Positions 28,579 through 38,184 are shown, counted from the first letter of the stretch. The stretch is DNA of 64,000 bases from Comamonadaceae bacterium (GCA_003599455.1 QZKF01000060.1:1-64000); one strand, 5' to 3'. Notes: generated from the sequence alone by a model not told the origin. Program-made: numbers and translations.

Positions 28579-30219
28579 ATGGCCGCCACGCACGAGGTGT
28601 TCAACCAGCCCGAGCCGCTGGTGGACGTGAACCTGTTTGCCGCCAACCGGGCCCTGCAGGCGGCCCTGAAGTTCAATGCCCCGGCGCTGGACACGGCGCC
28701 GCTGCATGCGTTGGGCGCCGTGGTGGGCAGCGGCGAGATGCAGACGCACGCGCGGCTGGCCAATGTGCACACGCCGCAACTGAAAACCCACAGCCGCTTC
28801 GGTGAGCGCATCGACCAGGTGGAGTTCCACCCGAGTTATCACGCGCTGATGGCGCAGGCCGTGGGCGCCGGTCTGCACGGCGCGCCGTGGGGGGAGGGCG
28901 CTGCGAACCCGCACCTGTCGAGAGCCGCCGGTTTCATGCTCTTCACCGAGCTCGAGCCCTCCATCCTCTGCCCCATCTCCATGAGCTACGCGGTGGCGCC
29001 CGCGCTTCGGGACAACCCCGCCATCCACGCCGACTGGGCGCCGGGTTTGACCAGCCGCAGCTACGACCCCACGCTCAAGGTCTGGCGCGACAAGGCCGGC
29101 CTGACCATGGGCATGGGCATGACCGAGAAGCAGGGCGGCTCCGACGTGCGCGCCAACACCACGCGGGCCGAGCCCGCCGGCAGCGACGCCTGGGGCCAGC
29201 GCTTCAGCGTCACCGGCCACAAGTGGTTCTTCTCGGCGCCCATGTGCGACGCCTTCCTGATCCTGGCGCAGACCGCGAGCGGCCTGAGCTGCCTGTTCCT
29301 GCCGCGCGTGCTGCCCGACGGCTCGATGAACCAGCTGTTCATCCAGCGCCTGAAGGACAAGCTGGGCAACAAGGCCAACGCGAGTTCCGAGGTGGAGTTC
29401 ACCGGTGCCAGCGCCTGGCTGGTGGGCGAGGAGGGCCGCGGCGTGCCGCAGATCCTGGCCATGGGCACCATGACGCGGCTCGATTGCGCCTTGGGCACCA
29501 GCGGCCTGATGCGCCAGGCGCTGGGCATTGCGCTGAACCACACCGCACAACGCAAGGCCTTCGGCAAGCGGCTGATCGAGCAAGCGCTGATGAAGAACGT
29601 GCTGGCCGACCTGGCGCTCGAGTCCGAGGCGTCCACCGCGCTCGCGCTGCGCCTGGCGCGCAGCTTCGACAAGGCCAGCGACCCGCACGAGCAGGTGATG
29701 ACGCGCCTGCTCACGCCGGTGGCGAAGTTCTGGATCTGCAAGCGCGGCAGCCACTTCGCGCAGGAAGCCATGGAGTGCCTGGGCGGCAACGGCTACGTGG
29801 AAGAGGGCGGCGAGGGCATCATGGCGCGCATCTACCGCGAGATGCCGCTCAACTCCATCTGGGAAGGCGCGGGCAACATCATGGCGCTGGACCTGCTGCG
29901 CGCGCTGCGCAAGGCCGACGCGGCCGCGGCGCTGGCGCTCGAACTGGCCCCCGCGCGCGGCATGCACCCCGCGCTGGACCGGCTGGCGGCGCAGTTGCCC
30001 ATGCGCGTGGAAGAGATGGCCACCGAAATGGAGGCCCGCCGCCTCGCGCAGGACGTGGCGCTGGCGGTGCAGGCCGCGCTGCTGGCCCAGACCGCGCCGG
30101 GGGCGGTGTTCGGCGCGTTCTGCGATTCGCGCCTGGACGGCCAGTGGGGCCACAGCTTCGGCTCGCTGGGCGCCGGCGTGGACTTTGACGCCATACTCGA
30201 ACGCGCCATGCCGCACTGA
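28579..30219 (+). CDS. acyl-CoA dehydrogenase, AidB-like
   Basis: 546 residues. MTEKQGGSDVRANTTRA (~183-199) and HKWFFSAPMCDAFLILAQT give the flavin middle domain, CLGGNGYVEEG and IWEGAGNIMALDLLRAL (~424-440) the C-terminal domain. The N-terminal FNQPEPLVDVNLF and length match the AidB/isovaleryl-CoA-dehydrogenase-like subgroup, known for an adaptive-response role in E. coli but widespread as catabolic paralogues. GGAGGGCGCC precedes the ATG. Not a duplicate of the long dehydrogenase at 22334. Confidence 0.9.
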   Translation: MAATHEVFNQPEPLVDVNLFAANRALQAALKFNAPALDTAPLHALGAVVGSGEMQTHARLANVHTPQLKTHSRFGERIDQVEFHPSYHALMAQAVGAGLHGAPWGEGAANPHLSRAAGFMLFTELEPSILCPISMSYAVAPALRDNPAIHADWAPGLTSRSYDPTLKVWRDKAGLTMGMGMTEKQGGSDVRANTTRAEPAGSDAWGQRFSVTGHKWFFSAPMCDAFLILAQTASGLSCLFLPRVLPDGSMNQLFIQRLKDKLGNKANASSEVEFTGASAWLVGEEGRGVPQILAMGTMTRLDCALGTSGLMRQALGIALNHTAQRKAFGKRLIEQALMKNVLADLALESEASTALALRLARSFDKASDPHEQVMTRLLTPVAKFWICKRGSHFAQEAMECLGGNGYVEEGGEGIMARIYREMPLNSIWEGAGNIMALDLLRALRKADAAAALALELAPARGMHPALDRLAAQLPMRVEEMATEMEARRLAQDVALAVQAALLAQTAPGAVFGAFCDSRLDGQWGHSFGSLGAGVDFDAILERAMPH

Positions 30220-30239
30220 ATTCCGAACACGGAGACACC

Positions 30240-31175
30240 ATGTCCGACCTCATCCTGCACCACTACCCCACCTCGCCGTTCTCGGAGAAGGTGCGCCTGA
30301 TCCTGGGCCACAAGCAGCTCGCGTGGCAAAGCGTGCACATCCCGCGCATCATGCCCAAGCCCGACGTGCTGGCGCTCACCGGCGGCTACCGCCGCACGCC
30401 GTTCCTGCAGATCGGCGCCGACATCTATTGCGACACCGCGCTCATCTGCGACGTGCTCGAACACCACCAGCCCGCGCCCACGCTGTACCCCGAGCACCTC
30501 AAGGGCATGGCGCGCGTGCTGTCCCAGTGGGCGGACAGCACACTGTTCTGGGCCGCCATGGGCTACAACCTCAGCCCCAAGGGCGCGGCCGCGATGTTTG
30601 CCGGCCAGCCGCCCGAAGCGGCCCAGGCCTTCGCCGCCGACCGCGGCGCCATGCGCGGCGGCATGACCAGCCTGCGCGCGGGCGACGCCACGTCGGCCTA
30701 CAGGAGCTACCTGCGCCGCCTCTCGACCATGGTGGAAATGCACCCCTTCCTGCTGGGCGACGCGCCCTGCGTGGCGGACTTCGCGGCCTACCACCCGCTG
30801 TGGTTCAGCCGCGTGGTCAACCCCGCCATGGCCGGCATCCTGGACGCCACGCCGCACGTCGTGCAATGGATGGACCGCATGGCCGCGATCGGCCATGGCA
30901 AGTCCACGAAGCTCACGTCCACCGAGGCGATCGCCATCGCCGCGGCCGCCCAGCCCGCGCCCCACACCGACGACACCTTCCAGGACGACCACGGCATCGC
31001 GCTGGGCAGCCGTGTGACCATCAACGCCGAGGCCTTCGGCCAGGAGCCCACCGAAGGCATCCTGCGCGCGGCCACGCGCACCCGCTACACGCTCGAGCGC
31101 CACGACGATCGGGCCGGGCTGCTGCACGTGCATTTCCCGCGCATCGGTTTCGTGCTGAGGGAAGTGCGCGCTTGA
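30240..31175 (+). CDS. glutathione S-transferase-like protein with extra C-terminal domain
   Basis: 311 residues, against ~210 for a plain GST. The N-terminal thioredoxin-fold domain (LHHYPTSPFSEKVRLILGHKQL, then YRRTPFLQIGADIYCDTALICDVLE) is intact with the Ser/Tyr region; the helical domain spans ~85-225. The last ~70 residues (DDHGIALGSRVTINAEAFGQEPTEG...LRE) are an added beta-rich unit. AGACACC precedes the ATG. The stop overlaps the TTG start of the GNAT gene (TTGA). Detoxification or isomerisation of a pathway intermediate is plausible. Confidence 0.85.
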   Translation: MSDLILHHYPTSPFSEKVRLILGHKQLAWQSVHIPRIMPKPDVLALTGGYRRTPFLQIGADIYCDTALICDVLEHHQPAPTLYPEHLKGMARVLSQWADSTLFWAAMGYNLSPKGAAAMFAGQPPEAAQAFAADRGAMRGGMTSLRAGDATSAYRSYLRRLSTMVEMHPFLLGDAPCVADFAAYHPLWFSRVVNPAMAGILDATPHVVQWMDRMAAIGHGKSTKLTSTEAIAIAAAAQPAPHTDDTFQDDHGIALGSRVTINAEAFGQEPTEGILRAATRTRYTLERHDDRAGLLHVHFPRIGFVLREVRA

Positions 31176-31633
31176 ATTCGCCGACCCTGACCTGGCGCTG
31201 CCTGCCATTTGATGCCCTGCATGCGCGCACCCTCTATGCCCTGCTGCAACTGCGCACCGAGGTGTTCGTGATGGAGCAGGACTGCGTGTTCCAGGACATG
31301 GACGGCGCCGACGCGCAGTGCTTCCACCTGCTGGGCGAAGCGGCGGACCAGACCCTGGTCGCCTATGCCCGCCTGGTGCCGGCCGGCCTGAAGTTCGCCG
31401 AGGCCAGCATCGGCCGCGTGGTCACGCTGCCGGCGGCGCGCGGTGGCGGCCTGGGCCATGTGCTCATGCGTGAGGCGGTGCAGGCCCTGCACGGCCTGTG
31501 GGGCGTGCAGGCCATCCGCATCGGCGCGCAGGCGCGCCTGCAGGCCTTTTACCGGCAGCACGGCTTCGAGCCCGACGGGCCGATCTACATCGAGGACGGC
31601 ATCGACCACATCGAAATGGTGCGCGCCGCCTGA
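31172..31633 (+). CDS. GNAT N-acetyltransferase, ElaA-like
   Basis: 153 residues with the ElaA-type LYALLQLRTEVFVMEQDCVFQDMD, then SIGRVVTLPAARGGGLGHVLMREAV (motif A, acetyl-CoA pyrophosphate loop) and a C-terminal FYRQHGFEPDGPIYIEDGIDHIEM. It starts at TTG inside the preceding stop (TTGA), so reinitiation is likely. GNAT acceptors cannot be predicted; ElaA relatives are poorly characterised. Confidence 0.82.
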   Translation: MNSPTLTWRCLPFDALHARTLYALLQLRTEVFVMEQDCVFQDMDGADAQCFHLLGEAADQTLVAYARLVPAGLKFAEASIGRVVTLPAARGGGLGHVLMREAVQALHGLWGVQAIRIGAQARLQAFYRQHGFEPDGPIYIEDGIDHIEMVRAA

Positions 31634-31666
31634 GCTTTTCTTTTCACAGACACACAGGAGACAAGG

Positions 31667-32572
31667 ATGATTCAGGACTTCAAGGGCAAGACCGCCGTGC
31701 TCACCGGCGCGGGCTCGGGCTTCGGGCTCGAGTGCGCGCGCATCGGCGCGAAGCTGGGCATGAACCTCGTGCTGGTCGACGTGCAGCAGGACGCGCTGGA
31801 CAAGGCCACGGCCGAGATCACCGCCACCGGCGTCAAGGTGCTGTCGCGCAAGGTCGACGTGTCGAACCAGGCCCAGATGGAAGCGCTGGCCGCCGATGTG
31901 GAGAAGACCTTCGGCGCGCCGCATTTCGTGTTCAACAACGCGGGCGTGGGCTCGGGCGGCCTGATCTGGGAAAACTCGGTGAAGGACTGGGAGTGGGTGC
32001 TGGGCGTGAACCTCTGGGGCGTGATCCACGGCGTGCGCCTGTTCACGCCCATGATGCTGGCCGCCGCCAAAAAAGACCCGGCCTGGCGCGGCCACATCGT
32101 GAACACCGCCAGCATGGCCGGCCTGCTCACGCCGCCCAACATGGGCATCTACAACGTGAGCAAGCACGCGGTGGTGAGCCTCACCGAAACGCTCTACCAG
32201 GACCTGAAGCTGGTGAGCGACCAGCTGAGTGCCAGCGTGCTCTGCCCGTACTTCGTGCCCACCGGCATCAGCCAGAGCCACCGCAACAAGCCCGCTGAAC
32301 TGGCCGACGAGAAGGCCACGCAAAGCCAGCTGATCGGCCAGGCCCAGAGCGACAAGGCGGTGAGCTCGGGCAAGGTGACGGCGGCCGAGGTGGCGCAACT
32401 GGTGTTCGACGCCATCAGCGCCGACCGCTTCTACATCTTCAGCCACCCGCGCGCGCTGGGCAATGTGCGCGCGCGCATGGAGGGCATCGTGAAAATCACC
32501 AACCCGGCCGACCCGTTCCACGAGCGGCCGGAAATCGGTGTGGCCTTGCGCGCGGCGCTGCGCGCCGTGTGA
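31667..32572 (+). CDS. short-chain dehydrogenase/reductase (second, longer type)
   Basis: 301 residues: TGAGSGFGLECARIGAKLG (~13-31), FNNAGVGSGG (~90), Ser in NTASMAG (~145) and YNVSKHAVVSLTETLYQDL (~161) with Tyr-x3-Lys. The C-terminal half (DRFYIFSHPRALGNVRARM) resembles the cluster-1 SDRs often linked to fatty-acid/aromatic catabolism. ACAGGAGACAAGG precedes the ATG. Its stop is 13 bp before the methyltransferase. Confidence 0.9.
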   Translation: MIQDFKGKTAVLTGAGSGFGLECARIGAKLGMNLVLVDVQQDALDKATAEITATGVKVLSRKVDVSNQAQMEALAADVEKTFGAPHFVFNNAGVGSGGLIWENSVKDWEWVLGVNLWGVIHGVRLFTPMMLAAAKKDPAWRGHIVNTASMAGLLTPPNMGIYNVSKHAVVSLTETLYQDLKLVSDQLSASVLCPYFVPTGISQSHRNKPAELADEKATQSQLIGQAQSDKAVSSGKVTAAEVAQLVFDAISADRFYIFSHPRALGNVRARMEGIVKITNPADPFHERPEIGVALRAALRAV

Positions 32573-32585
32573 GACCGGGGCGGCC

Positions 32586-33137
32586 ATGGGCGAGGGCGGC
32601 CACGCGCTGTTCGACACCGCCATTGGTGTCTGCGGCATCGCCTGGGGCGCCGCGGGGGTGTTGGCGGTGCAGTTGCCCGAGGCCGATGCGGCCCGCACCC
32701 GCGCGCGGCTGCTGAAAGGCCTGCCGCCGCTGCCCGAGGTGGCGCAGCCGCCGGCTGCGGTGCAGGCCGCCATCGAGGGCGTGCAGGCGCTGTTGAACGG
32801 CGAAGCGCGCGACCTGCGCGAGGTGGCGCTGGACATGGCGCGCGTTTCGCCCTTCCAGCGCGAGGTCTACGCCATCGCCCGCGCGATACCGCCCGGCCAG
32901 ACGCGCAGCTACGGCGAGATCGCGCAAGCGCTGGGCGACGCTGGCCTGGCGCGCGCGGTGGGGCAGGCCCTGGGCCACAACCCGTTCGCACCCATCGTGC
33001 CCTGCCACCGCGTGCTGGCGGCAGGCAACCGGCCGGGCGGCTTTTCGGCCGGGGGTGGCGCGATCACCAAGATGCGCATGCTGGCGATCGAGGGCGCGCT
33101 CGAGCGCGACCTGTTCGACCCGCCGCCGTCGCGCTGA
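32586..33137 (+). CDS. methylated-DNA--protein-cysteine methyltransferase (Ogt/MGMT)
   Basis: 183 residues. The acceptor motif PIVPCHRVLAAGNRPGGFSAGG holds the active Cys (PCHRV, not the PWHRV of alkyltransferase-like proteins), and SYGEIAQALGDAGLARAVGQALGHNP is the DNA-recognition helix with Arg finger. It repairs O6-alkylguanine by suicidal transfer. Start 32586 chosen by family length; the frame is open upstream. Convergent with the Kef gene, 11 bp apart. Confidence 0.92.
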   Translation: MGEGGHALFDTAIGVCGIAWGAAGVLAVQLPEADAARTRARLLKGLPPLPEVAQPPAAVQAAIEGVQALLNGEARDLREVALDMARVSPFQREVYAIARAIPPGQTRSYGEIAQALGDAGLARAVGQALGHNPFAPIVPCHRVLAAGNRPGGFSAGGGAITKMRMLAIEGALERDLFDPPPSR

Positions 33138-33148
33138 TCACACCGCGC

Positions 33149-34942
33149 TCAGGACGCTGCCGGCGCTGGCCCGTCCTGGGGCTCCTTGCGCGCCAGCGTC
33201 CTGCCCAGCACCAGCGATCGTCCCGCGAAGAGGCCACCGGCGGCCTCCATGTCCATGCGCTCGGCATCGCGCTGGCGCAGGTGCTCCATGATCGCCGTGG
33301 CCTCTTCCTCTTCCGCGCCCAGCGTCAGCACCGCCTGCCGGCCCATGGCCATGGCGGACTCGAAGGTCTCGCGCACGAGGTAGCTCACGTCGGCCTTGCG
33401 CAGCGCCAGCACATGCTCGCGGTCGAAGGCCCGCACCAGCAGCTCGGCCTGCGGAAACTCGGTCTTCGCCAGCTCGGCGACGCGCGTGGCGGCGTCCTTG
33501 TTGTCGACGCAGACCAGGATGGCCTGCGCCGTGTGCGCGCCGGCCGCGTGCAGCACGTCGGCGCGGCAGCCGTCGCCGTAGTAGACCTTGAAGCCATAGG
33601 CCTCGGCGTCGCGGATCATCTGCACGTTGTTGTCGATGATGGTGATGCTGGCGCCGCGCGCGATCACGCCCTGGCTGGCGATCTGCCCGAAGCGGCCGAA
33701 GCCGATCACCAGCACGCTGGCGGCCTGGCCGTTGACGGCCTCGATGCCCTCCATCGACACGCCCGGCTTCGTGGCCAGGCGCCGGTGCACCAGCACCACC
33801 AGCGGCGTGAGCGCCATGGAGAGCACCACGATGGCGGTCATGTTGGCGTTGACCACCGGATCGATCACTTTCGCGCCCAGGGCCGCCGCGAACAGCACGA
33901 AGGCGAACTCGCCGCCCTGGGCCATGAGCACCGCGCGGTCCAGCGCGTCGGCGTGTGAACTCTTCGCGAAGCGCGCCACGCCGTAGATGCACAGCGCCTT
34001 GACCACCATCATGGCGAGCACGCCGGCCACGATGATGGGCCAGTTGCTCGCCACCGCGGCCAGGTCCAGCGACATGCCCACGCTCAAGAAGAACAGGCCC
34101 AGCAGCAGGCCGCGGAAAGGCTCGATGTCGGCCTCCAGCTGGTGGCGGAAGGTGGATTCCGACAGCAGCACGCCGGCCAGGAAGGCGCCCATGGCCATGG
34201 ACAGGCCGCCCACCTGCATCAGCAGGGCCGCGCCCAGCACCACCAGCAGCGCGGCGGCGGTCATGACCTCGCGCGCCTTCGCTCTGGCCAGCACGCGGAA
34301 CAGCGGGTTGAGCAGCCACACGCCGGCGGCCACCAGCGCCACCAGCGAGCCCAGGGCCATGCCGATGGTGCTCCAGCGCGACGAGGTGGCCGCCGCCACC
34401 GGCCCGGCCAGATCGGGCGGCGCCATGAAGGTCACCACCGCCAGCAGCGGCACGATCAGCAGGTCTTCGAACAGCAGGATGGCCACGATCTTCTGCCCGC
34501 GCGGTTGCGCCATGTCGCCGCGCTCGCCCAGCAGCTGCATCACCACCGCGGTGGACGTGAGCACGAAACCCATGGCGCTCACGAACGACACACCCAGCGG
34601 AAAACCGAAGGCCAGGCCCACGCCGGTGAGCAGCAGGCCGCACACCACCACCTGCAGGCTGCCCAGGCCGAAGATCGCGCGGCGCAGGCTCCACAGGTGC
34701 GAAGGCTGCATCTCCAGGCCGATGACGAAGAGGTACATCACCACGCCGAGTTCGGCCGTGTGCAGGATGGTGGCCGGGTCGCTGATGAGGCCCATGCCGA
34801 ACGGCCCGATGGCCAGGCCGGCGGCGAGGTAGCCCAGCACCGATCCCAGGCCGAGGCGCTTGAACAGGGGCACGGCGACGACCGCTGCGCCCAGCAGGGT
34901 GACGACTTTGAGCAGGTCGCCTGCGCTGCCTTCAACGGCCAT
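33149..34942 (-). CDS. Kef-type potassium/proton antiporter with TrkA-N domain
   Basis: 597 residues: ~12 helices of the CPA2 fold (LGSVLGYLAAGLAIGPFGMG, LLFEDLLIVPLLAV, AMGAFLAGVLLSES), then an RCK/TrkA-N domain at ~410 with VLVIGFGRFGQIASQ (Rossmann GxGxxG) binding NAD(H)/nucleotide. The C-terminal tail is acidic. Similar KefB/KefC proteins export K+ in response to electrophile-glutathione adducts. There is no KefF/KefG-type quinone reductase gene next to it. ATG 34942 was chosen because the longer frame is antisense shadow. Divergent from the MFS pair. Confidence 0.92.
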   Translation of the reverse strand: MAVEGSAGDLLKVVTLLGAAVVAVPLFKRLGLGSVLGYLAAGLAIGPFGMGLISDPATILHTAELGVVMYLFVIGLEMQPSHLWSLRRAIFGLGSLQVVVCGLLLTGVGLAFGFPLGVSFVSAMGFVLTSTAVVMQLLGERGDMAQPRGQKIVAILLFEDLLIVPLLAVVTFMAPPDLAGPVAAATSSRWSTIGMALGSLVALVAAGVWLLNPLFRVLARAKAREVMTAAALLVVLGAALLMQVGGLSMAMGAFLAGVLLSESTFRHQLEADIEPFRGLLLGLFFLSVGMSLDLAAVASNWPIIVAGVLAMMVVKALCIYGVARFAKSSHADALDRAVLMAQGGEFAFVLFAAALGAKVIDPVVNANMTAIVVLSMALTPLVVLVHRRLATKPGVSMEGIEAVNGQAASVLVIGFGRFGQIASQGVIARGASITIIDNNVQMIRDAEAYGFKVYYGDGCRADVLHAAGAHTAQAILVCVDNKDAATRVAELAKTEFPQAELLVRAFDREHVLALRKADVSYLVRETFESAMAMGRQAVLTLGAEEEEATAIMEHLRQRDAERMDMEAAGGLFAGRSLVLGRTLARKEPQDGPAPAAS

Positions 34943-35068
34943 GGGGTTTCTCCAGTGAAATGAACGGGGCTCGGGTTGGCGAAATTGTGACGCACACGCG
35001 GACCGTCTACACCAGAACCGTGCAACCGCGCCCCGGCAATGCCATCGCCCCGTGGCGACAATAGGCCC

Positions 35069-36283
35069 ATGTTCTTGACCCGTTACCTCAGGATGGCCCT
35101 CGTCCTGGGCCTGCTCTCCGCCATCGGCCCGTTCGCTATCGACATGTACCTGCCCGCGCTGCCCGCCATCGGCAGCAGCCTGGGTGCCGAGGTCGGTGCC
35201 GTGCAGTTCAGCCTGACCGCGTTCTTCCTGTCGCTCGGCGTCGGCCAGCTGCTGTACGGGCCGGTGTCCGACATGGTGGGCCGCAAGCCGCCGCTCTACT
35301 TCGGCCTGGGCCTGTTCACGCTGGCCAGCATCGGCTGCGCGCTGGCCACCGACATCCAGACCCTGGTGGCGCTGCGCTTCCTGCAGGGCCTGGGCGCGGC
35401 CGCCGGCATGGCGATCCCGCGCGCCGTGGTGCGCGACCTGCACACCGGGACCGAGGCCGCGCGCCTGATGTCGCTGCTGATGCTGGTGTTCAGCGTCTCG
35501 CCCATCCTGGCGCCGCTGGCCGGCAGCGGCGTGATCGCGTTGACTGGCTGGCGCGGCGTGTTCTGGGCCGTGGCCCTGGCCTCGGTGGCCGGGCTGGCGC
35601 TGGTGTACGGCGCCCTGCAGGAAACGCGTTCCGAGGCCGACCGCGTGGAAAGCAGCCTGGGCAGCGCGCTGCGCGCCTACGGCCTGCTGCTGCGCGACGG
35701 GCACTACCTGGGCCTGGTGGGTATCGGCAGCACGGCCCTGGCCGGCTTCTTTGTCTACCTGGCCGGCTCGCCCTTCGTGCTGATCAACCACTACGGCCTC
35801 ACGCCCACGCAGTACAGCCTGGCGTTTTCCTTCAATGCCATCGCCTTCATCGGCGCCTCGCAGTTCACCGGCCTGCTGGGCCGGCGCTTCGGCCTGGTGC
35901 GCCTGGTCAAGTTCGCGGCCAGCGCCTCGGGCCTGACCATGACGCTGCTGCTGGCCTACTACCTCGCGGGCGGTGACCGCCTGGCGGTGCTGATCGCGCT
36001 GTACTTCGTGGCCAGCGGCTTCATGGGCCTGGTGATTCCCACCGCCTCGGTGCTCGCGCTGGAGAAGCACGGCGCCATCGCCGGCACCGCCTCGGCGCTC
36101 ATGGGCACGCTGCAGATGCTGGGCGGCGCGGCCGCCATGGGCATCGTGAGCCTGTTCGCCACCGGCAAGCCGCTGCCCATGGTGGTCGGCATGGCCGCTG
36201 GGGCGCTGGTGGGCGTGGCGCTGACCTGGATCACGCTCTCGGGCGACGCGCAGCGCCATCTGGCCGCCGGGGCGCGCGGGTGA
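35069..36283 (+). CDS. MFS drug-resistance transporter, Bcr/CflA family
   Basis: 404 residues with 12 helices. LGLLSAIGPFAIDMYLPALPAIGSSLGAE, GQLLYGPVSDMVGRKPPL (motif A) and RFLQGLGAAAGMAIPRAVVRDL (motif C-like) are Bcr/CflA signatures for proton-driven drug export. A GACAAT -10-like element sits immediately before the ATG (about 35057-35062), so the transcript leader would be very short. Its stop overlaps the GTG of the second MFS gene (GTGA). Confidence 0.92.
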   Translation: MFLTRYLRMALVLGLLSAIGPFAIDMYLPALPAIGSSLGAEVGAVQFSLTAFFLSLGVGQLLYGPVSDMVGRKPPLYFGLGLFTLASIGCALATDIQTLVALRFLQGLGAAAGMAIPRAVVRDLHTGTEAARLMSLLMLVFSVSPILAPLAGSGVIALTGWRGVFWAVALASVAGLALVYGALQETRSEADRVESSLGSALRAYGLLLRDGHYLGLVGIGSTALAGFFVYLAGSPFVLINHYGLTPTQYSLAFSFNAIAFIGASQFTGLLGRRFGLVRLVKFAASASGLTMTLLLAYYLAGGDRLAVLIALYFVASGFMGLVIPTASVLALEKHGAIAGTASALMGTLQMLGGAAAMGIVSLFATGKPLPMVVGMAAGALVGVALTWITLSGDAQRHLAAGARG

Positions 36284-37659
36284 CGGCGCAGGACGGCCTG
36301 CCTTCGCCCCAGCGCGGCAAGGCCGTGCTGGTGATCGTGCTGGGCATCGCCATGGCGGTGATGGACGGCAGCATCGTCAACCTCGCGCTGCCGGGCATCG
36401 CGCGCGAACTCGACGCCAGCGCCTCGCAGGCGATCTGGGTCGTCAACGCCTACCAGCTCGCTTCGCTGGTGATGCTGCTGCCGCTGGCCGCGCTCGGTGA
36501 CCGCCTGGGCTACCGGCGCGTCTACCTCGTGGGCATGCTGCTGTTCGTGCTCTCGTCGGTGGCGGCCATGCTGGCCACGTCCTTGCCCGCGCTCGCGGCG
36601 GCGCGCGCGCTGCAGGGCCTGGGCGCGGCCGGCATCATGAGCGTGAACACCGCGCTGGTGCGCCTGATCTACCCCAGCGCGCGGCTCGGGCGTGGCATGG
36701 CGATCAACTCGGTGGTGGTGGCCACCTCGACCATGGCCGGGCCGGCCGTGGCAGCGGCCATCCTGTCGGTGGCGTCCTGGCCCTGGCTGTTCGCGCTGAA
36801 CCTGCCGCTGGGCCTGCTCACGCTCTGGATGGGCCGCCGCGCGCTGCCCACCAACCCGCCGCGCACCGAAGCGGCACCGCAGTTCTCGTTGCTGGACGTG
36901 CTGCTCAACGTGCTCATGTTCACCCTGGTCTTCATCGGCGCCGAACAGCTCGGCGTGCGCGGCGACGCGGCGCGCGGCGCGTCGCCGCTGGGCTGGGTGT
37001 TGCTGGCGGCGGGCGTGGCGGTGGGCGCGGTCTACCTGCGCCGCCAGTGGCACCTGGCCGCGCCGCTGTTTCCGCTGGACCTGCTGCGCATTCCGGTGTT
37101 CGCGCTGTCCATGGGCTCGTCGCTGGGCGCGTTCTGCGCGCAGATGCTGGCCTTCCTCTCCATGCCCTTCCTGCTGCTGGAGGTGCAGGGCCGCACCCAC
37201 ATGGAAGCGGGCCTGCTGCTGACGGCCTGGCCACTGGCCACGGTGGTCGTGGCACCGATCGCCGGGCGCCTGATCGGCCGCTACCCCGCGGGCTGGCTGG
37301 GCGGCATCGGCATGGCGGTGTTCGCCACCGGCCTGCTCTCGCTGGGCTGGTTGCCCGCGGCACCCTCCAACCTGGACATGGCGTGGCGCCTGGCCTTGTG
37401 CGGCGCGGGCTTCGCGCTGTTCCAGTCACCCAACAACCACACCATCGTGACCTCGGCACCCCTGCACCGCAGCGGCGCGGCCAGCGGCATGCTGGGCACG
37501 GCGCGGCTCACAGGCCAGACGCTGGGCGCGGTGCTGCTGGCGGCGATCTACGCGGTGTGGAACCAGCACGACGGGCGGGGCGAAATGATCGCGCTGCACC
37601 TGGCGGCGGGATGTGCGCTGCTGGCGGGGGTGAGCAGTTCTCTGCGGGTGCGGCACTGA
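36280..37659 (+). CDS. MFS transporter, EmrB/QacA (DHA2) family
   Basis: 459 residues with ~14 helices. MAVMDGSIVNLALPGIARELDASASQAIWVVNAYQLA and LGDRLGYRRVYLVGM (motif A) are typical DHA2. It starts with GTG inside the preceding TGA, so it is translationally coupled to the Bcr-type exporter. DHA2 pumps usually work with an EmrA-type membrane-fusion protein; none is nearby. The pair may act on the same toxicants, as an inference. Confidence 0.92.
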   Translation: MTAQDGLPSPQRGKAVLVIVLGIAMAVMDGSIVNLALPGIARELDASASQAIWVVNAYQLASLVMLLPLAALGDRLGYRRVYLVGMLLFVLSSVAAMLATSLPALAAARALQGLGAAGIMSVNTALVRLIYPSARLGRGMAINSVVVATSTMAGPAVAAAILSVASWPWLFALNLPLGLLTLWMGRRALPTNPPRTEAAPQFSLLDVLLNVLMFTLVFIGAEQLGVRGDAARGASPLGWVLLAAGVAVGAVYLRRQWHLAAPLFPLDLLRIPVFALSMGSSLGAFCAQMLAFLSMPFLLLEVQGRTHMEAGLLLTAWPLATVVVAPIAGRLIGRYPAGWLGGIGMAVFATGLLSLGWLPAAPSNLDMAWRLALCGAGFALFQSPNNHTIVTSAPLHRSGAASGMLGTARLTGQTLGAVLLAAIYAVWNQHDGRGEMIALHLAAGCALLAGVSSSLRVRH

Positions 37660-37748
37660 GCGTGTCGGCGGCTGGACGGGTTGGGATTGACAGAGGCTGT
37701 CTCAACGGTTCTTGGGCTTGATCTTGCTTCGACTACGATGTCGCAGAT

Positions 37749-37768
37749 CGGCCAGAAGCGGACATTGA
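37749..37768. repeat. cassette-type repeat unit A (right half only)
   Basis: CGGCCAGAAGCGGACATTGA, 17 bp before the first short ORF. Same core as in units B and C (GGCCAnAAGCGGAC). No left arm was found; the 89 bases upstream of it carry no gene I can support. Confidence 0.5.
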
Positions 37769-37785
37769 ATCAAGACATCTACAGC

Positions 37786-38079
37786 ATGAAACTCAACCGT
37801 GGTGAACCCGACCATCCGCATTGGAAGAAGCCGTTCTCGCACAAGGAGCTTGCCGTCGCCTGGTGGGGGATTGGCGCGTGCTTTGTCGTACTCAGTCTTC
37901 AAGAATGGTTTGACCCGTCGCAAGCACCTTTCAGCGGTCGCTGGAGCTGGGTTAAAACAATAGCCTTTGACGCTATGGGGCACCGGGGGCTTGCGATTCT
38001 TTACATGAGCCTCGGGGCCATCTGGGTTACCGCGGGCTTCTTGAAGTGGTCTGCGTATCGTGGACAGAAGCAGGTGTGA
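37786..38079 (+). CDS. small membrane protein, unknown function (array ORF 1)
   Basis: 97 residues from ATG 37786 (MKLNRGEPDHPHWKKPFSH), with two hydrophobic segments (ELAVAWWGIGACFVVLSL and GLAILYMSLGAIWVTAGFLKW). The ATG lies 17 bp after repeat unit A. The reading frame is open upstream, so a longer form is possible, but this start follows the repeat as in the other two ORFs. Base use is AT-richer than the flanks. No family recognised. Confidence 0.55.
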   Translation: MKLNRGEPDHPHWKKPFSHKELAVAWWGIGACFVVLSLQEWFDPSQAPFSGRWSWVKTIAFDAMGHRGLAILYMSLGAIWVTAGFLKWSAYRGQKQV

Positions 38080-38111
38080 TTCAGAGGCAGTATGGTTTCA
38101 AGCGGCCGGGC

Positions 38112-38174
38112 GTCCGCTTCGGGCCCTGTTCAGCCTGAGCTAGCATGGTGCTTTCGGCCACAAGCGGACATCGA
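38112..38174. repeat. cassette-type repeat unit B, complete inverted repeat
   Basis: The left arm GTCCGCTTCGGGCC (38112-38125) is the inverted complement, with two mismatches, of the right arm GGCCACAAGCGGAC (38157-38170), 31 bases apart. It could fold into a long imperfect stem, much like a recombination or attC-type site, and ends 10 bp before ORF 2. Confidence 0.6.
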
Positions 38175-38184
38175 CGGGAGCGGC

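Noticed and set aside
34943-36259. Upstream extension of the Kef-type gene
   Set aside because: It is antisense to the Bcr/CflA gene and low-complexity; the ATG at 34942 gives the normal first helix.
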